A stretch of DNA of 64,000 bases, from positions 17,759 to 81,758 of the forward strand of contig KN805380.1 in NCBI GenBank assembly GCA_000818945.1, in the 5' to 3' direction. The stretch is from Schizochytrium sp. CCTCC M209059 (lineage: Eukaryota; Sar; Bigyra; Thraustochytrida; Thraustochytriidae). Shown piece by piece: positions 1-10,932 of the stretch (position 1 is the stretch's first letter; each line of letters starts with the position of its first letter). Under the pieces are notes generated by a model. That model had not been told where the DNA came from. It ran no database searches and saw only the letters and a list, made by a program, of their open reading frames with translations. The translations under genes and the position numbers were made by a program.

Positions 1-2869
1 GCTCGACCTACTTGAGCCACCGAAGAGAACAGTTTTGCTGCAGAGCTCTTGCAAGCGCTTCAGCTCCTTTGTCACCCACAGAATTGTACGAAACACTGTT
101 TGTGTTCATGGCTTACGTTTGTGAGTAAACGTGAACGGTTCGTGTTTTGGCTGCGGTCGCTGCAACATACGAGAGTGTGTGGGTACTTGTGTTCACCTTC
201 AAGGCTTCGGCAAGCGTTTCAGCGGCATCATCTCCAAAGTCTCTGTGCCATCTTATTCTGCGCATGCGCACGAATTGTCAGTCGGCGTGGCAGTTCCGCG
301 ACTGCGCTCTCACTGCGACTTGCCCAATCTTTGTACCACCGCCTTCCATCTCTGCGACCGCCGCGGCGGCATCGTCCACCCAGATTTCGCGCTCCATTGT
401 CGTTTGCAGCGGTCGGCAAGAAGTACCTTCGACTTCTATTCCCGGCGAACATCGTCTTGCGCAGCGTAGCTATATAATATCCAAAATCACTTTACCTCCC
501 ACATTCGATCATACCACGTGGGCAACTCCTCATCTCATTCGCACTGAGCAGAAAAGTCACGTAGGGCCGGGTTAGTAGTGTGATAGGGGACTGCACGCGA
601 AGTCCCGGTGTTGAATGTTTTTTTTTGCATTATTTTTTTAATTTTTGCCGGAATTGCGTTTTGCTGTCCCGCCGAGCTTGGGATGTAAGACTTGGAGAAG
701 CAAATTGTAGCTTGCAGACCGAGCGCCTTGGCTTTCGAATGATTTCTGCAAGTTTCCCGCGGACGATAAGGAGAAGTCGCGATTGGTTGCATTGCAAAAG
801 TCTTGAAACTAGAGCTGAGAGTAATGTTTGAAATGAGTGTGATGTGATTGACAAAACAGCCGTAAGACCGGGCGGACCTTTTGCTGCGAAATAGCGAATG
901 AAGAAGAGATTGTGGCAAAGGTCAGATATCTTGAAAAAGGGTTTTCGTACCTAATCCTTGAAGCTTTGTAATTTTCGGGCCTCTTGCTGTCAGGTTTGGG
1001 CAATATTTACTTATCGCCACGACCCCTGTCATCAAGCTGCTCTCGAATGTGCATACTTACTCTGGCTTCCCTCTTGACACGGCGTTGAACACGTCGGAAG
1101 TGACGTAGAAAAGAGGAAGCTCATTCACTGAAGCCGCGACATGACGGACCGAACGGCGTACGTGTGCATTCGCAGGACACACGCCAACAATTCGCCTTTT
1201 TCAAATACCCCGCGCGTCGCACGCCGCACGCCGCACGCCGCACGCGGACAGCTGAAATTGCACGTGCTCTTAATCGCGCTTTTGTCTTTTTTTCTCATTG
1301 TCAGGCTGCAAAACGAAAATCTTACGCTCATCGTCAGGTACTGCTTTGCTTGCGCATCACATTCTGCGCAACGCAAATTTCGAGCGCAACGCAAACTGCA
1401 CGTCATACTTCATTGCAGTGAGTATGGGGCTGCTCATGAACCAACCCATTTTCTGGCAGCTGCAAAGACGCGTCGACTCGGCGCGGTGCGGGGACCTCTT
1501 GCGCAGCGGAGCAGTGTCCGAGGCTGCCCGCCCGACTGTCGCTTGTAGTCGCGGACGCGCGTTCCACGAGCAGCAAGCACACGATTGCGCGCGTATCCGC
1601 AACGCGCGAACTTTGTTCAGCGAGTAAACGCGACGGCGAGCGAACAAGCTTCTAGAGCTCCAGTCACCGCTGCGGAAAGCAAGCGAACAAGGGTGACACC
1701 GTCTCCTCGTAGAATGTCTTCTCTGGAACTCGATCACGCGAAAGTTTCTCCGCCTTCGACTGCTTACTCGTTGTTCAAAGCAGAGATGATCTTGCACATT
1801 TAAATATCAGCAGGCTCTTCCTCTCTTCCTCTCTCACACGCATAGAAACGGTCTTCTGGCGCACACTTTTATCCAATGTCAAACGAGACGGACTTTCGCT
1901 TCATCGGCATTCTCGGGATGAAGCGGTACATTCGGTCACTTTGCTTTCAACCATGAATAAGACGCTTTGCTAGTTGAGCGAGTTGGACGCCAAGATGATC
2001 GAGGTCGCCTTATTGTCAATCAGCGAATTCGACACGAAGCGTTAGTTGAGCGCGCCAGAGTCTGTGTGCCCGTACGCAAGGCACGTGCGCGTAGATTGCT
2101 TGCTAGACTGGCATTGCGGCGCGCGCAAAGCGCCTCTCTCTCACTCTATGAGGACTTTCGCTTAGTTATCAAAGACAGGATCTCGCTCAAAAATTGGCTT
2201 TAGAATGACGATGACATGAACACGAAGCTCATTTGCGCACAACCTGGTGTACGTCCTCCCTCTTGTGCTTTGCGGAATATCCTGCGTCGCTCATGCAACG
2301 ATGATTTCGACGTGGTCGTTTGGAATAAAGGAACCCGTATGGACGCTTCGCGAACCAGTGAGATGCAATGCTTGGCGTTGACGCGGCGCGTAGACACGGA
2401 CTCAAGAAGTTCGTGCCAAATCGTTCGCTTCGACCTGCACGCTGGTGACGCGGGAGAAGTTACCAATGTCAAGTCATAAAGCTGCTGGTGCACGTCATGC
2501 CGAACCCAAATGCTTACTCGGACGTTGTATTCTCTTCCATGCCAATGGGGACTTGGTGATTTCTGATAATCTGCATGGCCGATGGCGAGACGGGAGGAGA
2601 TGTTACAAGGTCCTTGTTGGGCCTGAGAATGTGCCATCCGTGGTCAGACTCCATCGCTACACTCTATATGCATTGATTGTCGATGGCACTGGAAAGCGCG
2701 AGCGCGAAGCCTGTGCCGACATCGTTATACCGGAGCTAAAAACCACGCGACATTTTTCGCTCGATACAGTAACGATTTATTTATGTGTTTATTTTTGCGA
2801 CCACTATCGCCGGATATGACGACCAGTGGTGAGTAGCAAAGACGAAATCACTTTGGTGGCGCGCCATCG
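1..2869. other. Left-edge region without a recognisable gene
   Basis: Several short open frames overlap here on both strands, but none shows a domain, a repeat pattern or a composition I recognise as coding. The sequence is AT-richer than the gene-bearing parts, with T-runs near 617-645 and a short GCACGCC-type iteration near 1213-1245. The frame at 2445-2819 on the plus strand reads smoothly but has no recognised family. This stretch may hold an intron-rich gene, a decayed gene or only regulatory DNA. Confidence 0.4.
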
Positions 2870-3820
2870 ATGGAGGCTGGGCGCGCAGCGCGGCGCCGTA
2901 GCGCGAGGCGCTTCGTGGCGACGTCACGAGCCGATGCGGGCGCAGTCTTTGCGCAGGCGGCGCTGGTCGTTGTGCGGGGCGCTGTTTCACCAGTCGAGGT
3001 GAACGAGGTTGACTTGGAGGATACCTGGCAGGGACTCGACGCCGCCTCGCAGGCGACATGGTGTGTGGAGAATGGCCAGGTACCAGGCCAGAAAGAGGCT
3101 CTGCGGCAGGCTAACCAAGAGCTTGTTACGGTGTCAAGTCCAAGCTGGTATGCCTCTTTCATTGCTAAGACCGTGCCCAAAGGTCTGCCTCTTGTCGGTG
3201 TCCCGTTCGCAAAGAGTCATAGCGACTCGATTTGGTTCTTTGCAGGCTGTCACCAGCCCAGCGATGGACAGCCTCTGCGTGGTCGCCGTGAGCACACGGA
3301 CGACGTTCCTCATGACGGCACCTTTCACATCCAGGTGTCTGGCACCAAGCATTGGTTTCTCCGGCCCACCGACGAGCTTGTGCAGCGCCAGGGAAGCGGT
3401 CTTCGAGCGGATGATAAGGTTGCCATTGCTTGTGGGCCGGGGGATCTAATTGCGGTGAACACGCGTCTGTGGTGGCACGAGACCGCGCTGCCCGCCGCAT
3501 TGGAGCCGTCTGTGAGTTATGCTCGGGATTTTTATCTTCAAGAGGACGCGCGAGCGCAGGAGGCAGATTTTGTCAATCAGGATGGTTTTTACGCTGCTGC
3601 TGCTATCTCGGCAGGGACGATCATCGTCCGCGAGCAGGACATGCCCGATTGTGAGCTCCCCACGTCCAAGGGAAGCCGTGCAAATGCTCAGGTGGTTGAA
3701 CTTGAAGACGAAGATGGGAATGGCAGCGGTATGGCTCTTGTTGCTTCACGAGATATTGCTACGGGCGAATGGTTCGTCGTGTACGATTCGGACGCCGAGT
3801 CTGATGCTGCAGATGAGTGA
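2870..3820 (+). CDS. Cupin/JmjC-like Fe(II)/2-oxoglutarate oxygenase-type protein with SET-like tail
   Basis: A 316-residue protein that starts at an ATG. Residues about 120-225 look like a cupin/JmjC-type double-stranded beta-helix. H142 and D144 in REHTDD form an HxD pair, GTFHIQVSGTKHWFLRP follows as the next strands, and GDLIAVNTRLWWHET supplies a distal H203. These three would ligate Fe(II), and R219 could contact 2-oxoglutarate. Residues 240-310 contain AISAGTIIVRE and ALVASRDIATGEWFVVY. They resemble the first and last strands of a SET domain, but the catalytic middle is missing. The acidic C-terminus ends in DSDAESDAADE. No signal peptide is visible, so a nuclear or cytosolic protein hydroxylase or demethylase is the best guess. 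The fold assignment is inference from motif spacing; the substrate is unknown. An upstream exon cannot be excluded. Confidence 0.6.
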   Translation: MEAGRAARRRSARRFVATSRADAGAVFAQAALVVVRGAVSPVEVNEVDLEDTWQGLDAASQATWCVENGQVPGQKEALRQANQELVTVSSPSWYASFIAKTVPKGLPLVGVPFAKSHSDSIWFFAGCHQPSDGQPLRGRREHTDDVPHDGTFHIQVSGTKHWFLRPTDELVQRQGSGLRADDKVAIACGPGDLIAVNTRLWWHETALPAALEPSVSYARDFYLQEDARAQEADFVNQDGFYAAAAISAGTIIVREQDMPDCELPTSKGSRANAQVVELEDEDGNGSGMALVASRDIATGEWFVVYDSDAESDAADE

Positions 3821-3899
3821 CAATGTATGTAAATTTGTTGTTTCAAGTATATTTCTTTATATTCTTGTGTTCGTTTCTAGCAAGTACCACGTGGAACAA

Positions 3900-3970
3900 G
3901 CGCAAATGGTTTAGTGGTAAAATCTTCGTTTCCCATGCGAAGGCCCCGGGTTCGATTCCCGGTTTGCGCT
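3900..3970 (+). tRNA. tRNA-Gly (CCC anticodon)
   Basis: A 71-nt cloverleaf can be folded by eye. The 7-bp acceptor stem pairs 3900-3906 (GCGCAAA) with 3963-3969 (TTTGCGC), with discriminator T at 3970. The D-arm contains the A box TGGTTTAGTGG. The anticodon stem is 3925-3929 with 3937-3941, including one T-G wobble. The loop TTCCCAT places CCC at 3932-3934. The T-arm is CCGGG-TTCGATT-CCCGG and contains the B box GGTTCGATTCC at 3949-3959. No intron is present. The CCA end is not encoded, as expected for a eukaryotic nuclear tRNA. Confidence 0.95.
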
Positions 3971-3981
3971 GGTTATATCTC

Positions 3982-3993
3982 TTTTTTTTTTTT
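3982..3993 (+). terminator. RNA polymerase III T-run terminator of tRNA-Gly
   Basis: Twelve consecutive T residues begin 12 nt after the tRNA discriminator base. A T-tract close behind a tRNA is the standard Pol III termination signal. This supports the tRNA being an active gene. Confidence 0.8.
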
Positions 3994-4577
3994 CTAAATT
4001 CTTTGGTACGTACAACAACAAACAACAACAACAAGAGGAATTTCCTTTCAACTTTTTTTTTTCCCCTCCTAGAAGTGGATCTTGGATCCTGGCTATTTTT
4101 CGTTGGTGGTGTGGCGGGTGCGGATCCAGAGTTCAGGTCCCCCGGTGTAGTCGCGGCATGGCATGCAGCAGCAGGAGCAGCAGCAGGTAGCAGGCTACTT
4201 GTACAACAACACCCGCAGCAGCACAAGCAGCACAACAAGCGGCGGTCTACAGCTGCAGCTGGCCGCACACGTGCGGTCTCTCACTCACACTGTCAGTCCC
4301 CAGCGGCGCCGCGTCGGGACGATTAACGCCTTTTTGCTAGTACTAACCCCTCTGTGGCCGGTGTCGGACGGCATCTGCGAAATGGGCCAGCCTGCCCCGA
4401 CCTGGGACCGGCGCCGCGGTCATGCCGCAGAACGCGAACGCACGGACGCACGCAAGCAAGCAGGCAAGCAGGCAAGCAGGCAAGCAGGCAAGCAGGCAAG
4501 CAAACAAGCAAGCAGTCAAACAAGGTAACACGTGCAGAGGCCCGTTTGCAATTTAACGCGGACCTCGGCCCGGCACG
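3994..4577. other. Intergenic region upstream of the acyl-CoA synthetase, with simple repeats
   Basis: No gene is recognised. The stretch contains an AACAAC-type run near 4015-4032, GCAGCA-type runs near 4163-4190 and an AAGCAGGC-type iteration at about 4450-4515. It probably carries the promoter and 5' leader of the downstream gene. Confidence 0.5.
4450..4515. repeat. (AAGCAGGC)n-type simple repeat
   Basis: An imperfect tandem array of GCAAGCAG/GCAAGCAA units lies about 60 bp before the start codon of the acyl-CoA synthetase gene. It is probably in the 5' leader or core promoter. It opens false reading frames on both strands. Confidence 0.8.
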
Positions 4578-6506
4578 ATGGACTCGAAACGCTTACTCAA
4601 GATCGCAGCAGGCGCAGGCGCCGGCTTGGTGGCGCTCAAGGCTCTGGATAAAAAGTATCAGATCGCCAACGACGTAGAGTATCTGTCCAAGGTCGCCAAG
4701 GGCGCGTTCTTGGAAAAGCTCCCGGCCGATACCACGATTGTGGATCTCTGGGAGAAGAATGTTGCCGAGACGCCCAACAAGACCGGCGCGATCTTTGCGG
4801 AAAGCGGCGAGTCCCTGACATTCGCGCAGCTCGACGCGCTTGCCAGCCGCGTGGCGCACATGCTCCGCGCACAAGGCCTCGCTGCAGGCGATGTGGTGGC
4901 TCTCTTTGCGGACAATTCCATGCCGTACCTCTACATTTACCTGGGCATCCTCAAGGCGGGCATGGTGGCAGCGCTCATCAACAGCAACAACAAGGCCAAA
5001 CCTCTCTTGCACAGCCTCGACGTGGCCAAGTGCCGCGCGCTCATTTATGGCGCCGAGGTGGAGTCCGCCGTTGTCGATGTGGCCGAAGGCATTGCCGCCT
5101 GCAACCTTCAAGTGATTCTCTCCTTTGACGACACGGTGCGCAAGCTCGAGGCCCAGGGCATTCTAGGCACTACCATGCGCCTCGAAGACGAGCTTCCGCC
5201 CTCGTCGCCACCGTCGCCCCGCGCGTGGCGCTCCAAGATGGGCAAGAGCACGGGAGCCGCCTACATTTACACGAGTGGCACGACGGGCTTGCCCAAGGCC
5301 TGCGTTGTCCGCAACTCGCGTCTCATGACCATGGGTCTCACCATGAACATTTTCGGCGTAGAGCGGGACGATATTACCTACACTTGCCTCCCGCTCTACC
5401 ACTCGAGCGGCCTGGGCATTGGGTTTGGCAACGCACTCGTCGTGGGATCAACCATTGTAATCTCGCGCAAGTTCTCTGCAACGCGATTTTTCCAGCACTG
5501 CGCGGAGCACAATGTCACCGCTGTACAGTATATTGGCGAGCTCTGCCGTTATCTGGTCAATACGCCAGCTTCGAATTGGGACCGCCGGCACAAGGTGCGC
5601 GTGGCCGTCGGAAACGGTCTTCGCCGCGAGATCTGGGTCCCTTTTCAGGAGCGGTTCCAGGTTCCCGAGATTGGCGAGTTCTACGGCGCCACGGAGGGTA
5701 ACATCTCTTTTTTGAATCATTGCCGGGGCGTGCTAAATGGGGACCACTCTCGCGTTGGCGCCGTAGGTCGCGTTGGACCCTTTATCAAGAAACTGACCAA
5801 GTTCAGGATTGTCAAGCATGATGTGGAAAATGAGGTGCCTGTGCGCGATCCCAAGACTGGCTTTTGCATCGAATGCGCCCCGGGCGAGCCCGGCGAGCTG
5901 CTTGGTTACATTGATCCTGACAACGAGCGTCTCCGCTTCGTCGGCTACACTTCCAAAGAGGCTAGTGAGAAGAAGATCCTCAAGGATGTTCTCGTCAAGG
6001 GCGACAGCTACTTTCGTACGGGTGATCTCCTGCGTCATGACAGCGACGGGTTCTTGTACTTTGTTGACCGCGTTGGCGACACCTTTCGATACAAGGGTGA
6101 GAACGTGGCAACGGGCGAGGTTGCGCAAGTTGTCGGAGAGCTCCCGGGCGTCCTCGAGGCCAATGTCTACGGTGTCCAGATCCCAGGGAGCCCGGACGGC
6201 CGTGCCTGCATGTCGGCGATTGTTCTCAAGGACGGCGTGAGTGCCAATGCTATCGACTTGTCGGCATTGTCTGACCATGTGCATCGCTCTCTCGCCACCT
6301 ATGCGGTCCCTCACTTTGTCCGAATTCTCCCGCAAATGGATCTTACGGGCACTTTCAAGCATCGCAAGGTCGACCTTGCAAAGGATGGCATCGATCCTGC
6401 GATCATTTCTGATCCGCTCTTTTACCTCGACACGTCCACGCGAGAGTACAAGCCCCTCACGGCCGAGGCCTATGCCGACATTTGCACTGGCAAGGCGCGT
6501 CTTTAA
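4578..6506 (+). CDS. Fatty acid transport protein / very-long-chain acyl-CoA synthetase (FATP/ACSVL family)
   Basis: A 642-residue enzyme expected to activate long or very long chain fatty acids to acyl-CoA using ATP and CoA, driving vectorial uptake. The AMP-binding P-loop YIYTSGTTGLPK sits near residue 230, and the FATP-typical GEFYGATEGNISF near 370. The YFRTGDLL...DRVGDTFRYKGENV motif of the VLACS/FATP group is near 475-510. The C-terminal part contains MDLTGTFKHRK, again typical of FATPs. The length matches the family (about 620-690). A weakly hydrophobic Gly/Ala/Leu segment at residues 8-22 could anchor it to ER, peroxisome or plasma membrane. The start ATG follows a GC-rich leader. It converges with the SYLF gene downstream. 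Family assignment is firm; location and chain-length preference are not visible. Confidence 0.93.
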   Translation: MDSKRLLKIAAGAGAGLVALKALDKKYQIANDVEYLSKVAKGAFLEKLPADTTIVDLWEKNVAETPNKTGAIFAESGESLTFAQLDALASRVAHMLRAQGLAAGDVVALFADNSMPYLYIYLGILKAGMVAALINSNNKAKPLLHSLDVAKCRALIYGAEVESAVVDVAEGIAACNLQVILSFDDTVRKLEAQGILGTTMRLEDELPPSSPPSPRAWRSKMGKSTGAAYIYTSGTTGLPKACVVRNSRLMTMGLTMNIFGVERDDITYTCLPLYHSSGLGIGFGNALVVGSTIVISRKFSATRFFQHCAEHNVTAVQYIGELCRYLVNTPASNWDRRHKVRVAVGNGLRREIWVPFQERFQVPEIGEFYGATEGNISFLNHCRGVLNGDHSRVGAVGRVGPFIKKLTKFRIVKHDVENEVPVRDPKTGFCIECAPGEPGELLGYIDPDNERLRFVGYTSKEASEKKILKDVLVKGDSYFRTGDLLRHDSDGFLYFVDRVGDTFRYKGENVATGEVAQVVGELPGVLEANVYGVQIPGSPDGRACMSAIVLKDGVSANAIDLSALSDHVHRSLATYAVPHFVRILPQMDLTGTFKHRKVDLAKDGIDPAIISDPLFYLDTSTREYKPLTAEAYADICTGKARL

Positions 6507-6909
6507 TTTAAATTTAAATAAACCAACAAAGAACAATACTTTGAATCGGGTAAAACAAAACAAACAACAACAAAAACATTTTCATCATTATTATTCTCTT
6601 TCTCTTGTTTTGAGGCGCAAACGCTGAAAGCCTCGAAGGGGAGAAGGGCGGCGAACCATACGATATTAAAGAGCTCATCTTGGCTGTTCTAAAAGAATAA
6701 ATTGCGGAATCTTGTCAGCGGATCCAAGTCATCAAAGTACAATCAAACGTTGTGGTCAATCTTGGACTCGCTTTCAGAGCAGCCTTTTGCGTCTCCCTGT
6801 TGGCTAAACGCCGCCTCGGGCTCCCTAATGACAGGACGAGGACAACCATACGATCAGCAATGAAAATAAAATGGCCCAGGTTTGTCAGACTTTTACTATG
6901 TATCACACG
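6507..6909. other. Convergent 3' intergenic region
   Basis: AT-rich 3' flank between two convergent genes. It starts with TTTAAATTTAAATAAA just after the acyl-CoA synthetase stop. An AATAAA-like sequence at about 6516-6521 may serve as a polyadenylation signal. No gene seen. Confidence 0.5.
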
Positions 6910-8427
6910 TTACAAGGAATACGCTAGGCAATACTTGGAGACCTTGCCAGAGTGCCCATCGGAGAGACGCTGGACTGAAACGTAGTCAGCGTAGGGGTAA
7001 GGCATGCCTGTCTGCAGGCTTCCATCTAGCAAAAACAGAGGGTCGCCCCTGCGGACCGTGATGATATTGTGAGCCGTCATGGCAGGGTCGCTCTCATTCA
7101 CTACATGATCTTTTGTCGCAAAGATCTTTGTCGAACCATACGCCAGAGGCGCCTCGAGGGACCGCGGTGCAAACCCTGCGCTTCCCGCAGAATGTCGCGC
7201 AGAAGACGATCTCGACGCCAACGCCCGAGGTTGGGGCTGTGGGACTTGCTTTTGCGACGATGATGGCGGCGGCGGTTGGGAAGCTTGTTGTGATGACTGC
7301 GCTCCTGCTTGCGCATAGTAATTTTCAAGTCCAAGGAGATCGTTCGAGGAATCAAAAGCGGGGTACTGGGCTTGTGCAGAGGAGGAGGGCGATGCGGAGC
7401 CCCGGCGACTATGCATATCGAGTGCGCCCGCTAGAATATTTCTCCCGTCTGCTGCCATGGCTTGCTCCTCGTCCGTCATGCGACGGGTCAAGTGCGAGGA
7501 TGAAGAAGCCCGCTTCTGCTGCTGCTGCTTTTGCTGCTGCTTTTGCTTTTGCTGCTGCTGCTGCTGCTTGTTGGCCAAGACTTGTGGTTGCGGGGGCGGT
7601 GGCGGTGGCGGAGGCGGCGGAGGCGACGACGACGACGATGAGGGCGCCTGTGCCTTTTTCTGCTGGCGCTGCTTGCGCACGAGATCGTCGTCGTCCCGCG
7701 GATTCGGCCTGGGGTCGCCGGCAAGATCGGCGTCGTCCTGCGTGAGGGAAGCCATGAGCTCAGGGTTGTTGCGCAAATCATCGAGGCCGTCCTCAAACGC
7801 TCGTCCAGTGCACAGATTGGTGAGCACGTGCTGCAGCACCGCCACGAGCTCGGCCTTGAGGCCCGAAGGCACGCTTACATCACCACGTACGATGTTGCGC
7901 AGGTGCGCATTCCTTGTGCCATAAAAGCCACGATTGTCCGTGGCGCGAGAGACGAGAAGGACGCCCTCCAAGGAGACGCCAGCAAAGAAGCCCTGACTCA
8001 TGCTATACGAGAACATACCGCTAAGGCCCTGGCCCGAAAGGGCAAACTCGGCCTTGATGGTGCGCCCCAACGGCCCGGCCGATATCGCATAATCTCCGCC
8101 CAGCTTAAGCTGGCCATGCGATTCAAAGGCCCGCACGGAATTATCGTCGTTGAGCACAATGACAATGTCGGCCTTTTGGCCTCCTGCCTGAAGGCCTACG
8201 CCCACGCTCGTCATGACAATGGACGCCGGCGGGCTCCATTTGCTCGCGCTCAGTCGCTTCATGAAGATGCCGGTGCCCAAGGTCCCGCTAAAGAGCCACG
8301 CGCCCTTGATTTGCGTCATGAACACAATACCGCGCGCGTGCATGAGGACTTCCCGCGGGATGACGCCCTCGCGGTCTGACCTTCGCAGCACGCGCACGCT
8401 GCGCTGCACCTGCCCTTTCATGTTCAT
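6910..8427 (-). CDS. SYLF (Ysc84/SH3YL1-type) domain protein with C-terminal SH3-like region
   Basis: About 505 residues from the first ATG at 8427; the frame extends a few codons upstream only through TTG. Residues 1-215 match a SYLF domain: IPREVLMHARGIVFMTQIKG, SPPASIVMTSVGVGLQAGGQ, GGDYAISAGPLGR and a closing GVSLEGVLLVSR..NRGFYG. In the family this fold binds phosphoinositides and is linked to actin patches and endocytosis (yeast Ysc84/Lsb3, animal SH3YL1). The middle is low complexity: Ser and Pro runs, then Gln-rich stretches near residues 265-310. The last 75 residues (VRRGDPLFLLDG..., then VSVQRLSDGHSGKVSKYCL) look like a divergent SH3 module, the same order as in Ysc84. Role in membrane-cytoskeleton coupling is inferred from the family. 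Confidence 0.85.
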   Translation of the reverse strand: MNMKGQVQRSVRVLRRSDREGVIPREVLMHARGIVFMTQIKGAWLFSGTLGTGIFMKRLSASKWSPPASIVMTSVGVGLQAGGQKADIVIVLNDDNSVRAFESHGQLKLGGDYAISAGPLGRTIKAEFALSGQGLSGMFSYSMSQGFFAGVSLEGVLLVSRATDNRGFYGTRNAHLRNIVRGDVSVPSGLKAELVAVLQHVLTNLCTGRAFEDGLDDLRNNPELMASLTQDDADLAGDPRPNPRDDDDLVRKQRQQKKAQAPSSSSSSPPPPPPPPPPPQPQVLANKQQQQQQKQKQQQKQQQQKRASSSSHLTRRMTDEEQAMAADGRNILAGALDMHSRRGSASPSSSAQAQYPAFDSSNDLLGLENYYAQAGAQSSQQASQPPPPSSSQKQVPQPQPRALASRSSSARHSAGSAGFAPRSLEAPLAYGSTKIFATKDHVVNESDPAMTAHNIITVRRGDPLFLLDGSLQTGMPYPYADYVSVQRLSDGHSGKVSKYCLAYSL

Positions 8428-9527
8428 CTTCCTTTGCCCTCTGGCTCGCAAGCTGCTGCTGCTCGCCGCCGGCCCCGGCGGTGCCCTTTCTCTTTGATCT
8501 GCGCCCTCGCTCCCGGCCGCGGCCGCAATCTCTGCGGCGGGCTTCCCGCTTCCCTGTGCCGCTCCGCCCGACCGTCGCCGTCTCGCCGCCTCGCCGAAAG
8601 CAGACCGTCAGTCGGCCAGAAGAAGCATGCCCAACTGATAGCTCTGCACGGCTGGATCTTTGCATTCCCTTCACGTCGCATCGCTGCGCAGCGACAGCAT
8701 CGTGCACGATACCACCACTGTTCTTTCTGTTCCGATCTTAGGAGTTTTTGTTCCGTTTTCACAGGCAGCGTTTTGGCCGAGACGCCGCATCAGAAGCCGC
8801 TCCCGTACTTACCGCCGGCAGGGTGGGTCCCCGACCCCCTTTTGCTGGCGACGACTTTTCAAGATTGGGTCGTTTCGATTGCGATGACATAGATAGCCTA
8901 CTACGTACGTACATGCCGGGGCGGACACGGCCAGCCAGGGCCGGTCGTCGTCGCTGGCGTCGCGGGCGGTGGGGAGCTGAGTCGAGTCCGCGCATGTACG
9001 TATGTCAGTCACATTCCATACCGTGGACTGACTGTCTGCGCCTGACCGTCGATCGACGTCGCCAGCTCAGACAGAGTTATCACCGTTGACGGCCCTCGCT
9101 CGCAAGACGCACTGTCAGCTCTGGCTACCTCGCTGTCAGACGGCGGCGGTAGCAGCACAGCGGCCTGCGGACTCCGTGCCGCCGCCGCGCCCATCTATCG
9201 CGGCCACGAGTGGCGGCGAGCTGATTCGCCCCCCCCCCAACTTGGCCAAGTTCCCATCCCCGAAGAACGGGCGCACACTCTTCCTTCCGTCGCTTTGGCA
9301 CTTCTCGTCTTTGGCCTCCTTCGAAGAATGATAGTCGATCGCCCGCCCTGCATCTTCGCGTCGAGCTACCGCTATTCTATCTATGCCTCACGCTGCTTGG
9401 TCGTTGGCTTGGTTGCTTGGCTGGCTGGCTGTCGCGCCACGGCCAGCAGGCGTGCTCTTTTCCAGCACAGACCTCTGCTGCTACTGCAAAAGTTCGCCCC
9501 AAGCTTGTGCGTGCGATGCGAGCCATA

Positions 9528-9559
<32 letters not shown>
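9528..9559. repeat. (CTG)n trinucleotide repeat
   Basis: About ten pure GCT/CTG units in noncoding DNA. It creates poly-Ala, poly-Ser or poly-Cys in false frames. Confidence 0.9.
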
Positions 9560-9719
9560 GAGGTGGCTCATGATCTTCAAGTTCTTCAACGCGCGTGCGG
9601 CGGACGGGGTCTTGTGACAGAGTGCCGCCGTTCTCTCGCAGGGCCTTTCCGGCCGCGCCGAGACTAGATTCGCTCGCTCTCCTGCCGCTCCCAGCCTCCA
9701 ACTCCGAACCTCTTCCAAT

Positions 9720-9720
<1 letters not shown>

Positions 9721-9750
<30 letters not shown>
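9721..9750. repeat. (CACG)n tetranucleotide repeat
   Basis: A pure run of CACG units about 30 bp long. The same unit recurs at 45476-45496, upstream of the eIF3i gene. Confidence 0.9.
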
Positions 9751-10586
9751 GAAGAGCACAGGAGCAGACAAGAAAGCAGCGATGCAACGGCGAGCTGCAC
9801 TGCGACCGCCCACGGCCCCCGTCCGCGTCCACCCTGCTTGTGCTGCTGCAGAGGGAGAGCGAGAGAGAGGGCCGTGCCTCCACATTGGCCGCCATCGTCT
9901 GCGTGCATCCGTGCGTGCACTGCAAGCATGCAGGAAAAAAGGCTCTCGCTCTCGGGCCGGGCACGCATGCGGCCAGGCAGGCAGGTAGGCAGGCAGGCAG
10001 GCAGGCATCCTGCGTGCCACGCCAGTTCAGTTCACCGCCCTGGCCCTGCAAATAAGCCTCGCTGCAGCGCAGTGCAGCGCAACTTCTTGCGCCATCGGCG
10101 GCCTTTGGCCCGCCCGCGGTGGTTGGCTCTCCCAAGGCGCGGGACTTCCCTCCGCACGCTCGCACGGTCGCCGTCCTGACTGTGAGGAAGGACTCCTACT
10201 TCCATCCTTCCTTCCTTCCATCCTTTATTTCCTCCCATCCTTCCTTCCTTTCCTTTAGATCTTCCATGGGCCTGCCGGAGCTGCTGCTGATGTTTATTTT
10301 TTTCACGGCTCCAGAGCACTGAGCGGCGTCGTGCTGCTGCCGCGTCCCCCGCCCTCTCTTGCCGTGGGTCAATCGCTCTGCGCTTCCGATGCTGCTCTGC
10401 TGCTGCTCTGCTGCTCTCTGCCGCGCTGCTGCGCTGCTGCGCCGCCGCCGGTCTCCAACTCGACCCTCGGTCCCCATTCCCGCCGCTGTCAAGCATCGAA
10501 TCGACCGAGGCTCCTCCTCAACTACCACCGCAAGCAAGCAAGGTGGCAAGCGACGCAAGCAGCAGCAGCCATGGCCAGGCAACCAA

Positions 10587-10595
10587 TCAACCAAC

Positions 10596-10641
<46 letters not shown>
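10587..10641. repeat. (CAAT)n tetranucleotide repeat
   Basis: An array of CAAT/CAAC units followed by a pure CAAT run. It has no coding context. Confidence 0.9.
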
Positions 10642-10642
<1 letters not shown>

Positions 10643-10845
10643 GCACTCGCAGTCATTCCACTAACCAACCAAACCACCCGAGCTCCGCCCTCCCTTCCCC
10701 GCAGCCGGCCCAGGGAGCGCAGGCGCGCAAGCAGGCGAGAAGGGGCGCGCTCCGCAGCGGCAGGACGCTCGCTCCACAGTGAGGCGGCGGGAGCGAGCGA
10801 GTGGCGCGGGAGGAGGTCGCATCGCGTCGAGGCGGCAGGGAAGAG

Positions 10846-10883
10846 AGGAAGGAAAGGAAAGAAGGAAAGGAATGAAAAAAACA

Positions 10884-10931
<48 letters not shown>

Positions 10932-10932
10932 A
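10846..10932. repeat. (GAAA)n purine-rich repeat
   Basis: Purine-only tract beginning as GGAAA variants and ending in about 13 pure GAAA units. It lies about 430 bp upstream of the BTB-WD40 start codon. Confidence 0.9.

Noticed and set aside
2445..2819. 124-codon plus-strand frame that reads like a globular protein
   Set aside because: No family recognised and no clear start context; kept only as a possible fragment in the left-edge entry.
9377..10165. 262-codon minus-strand frame
   Set aside because: Made of simple repeats (Ala, Cys-Leu-Pro-Ala runs) and without a domain.
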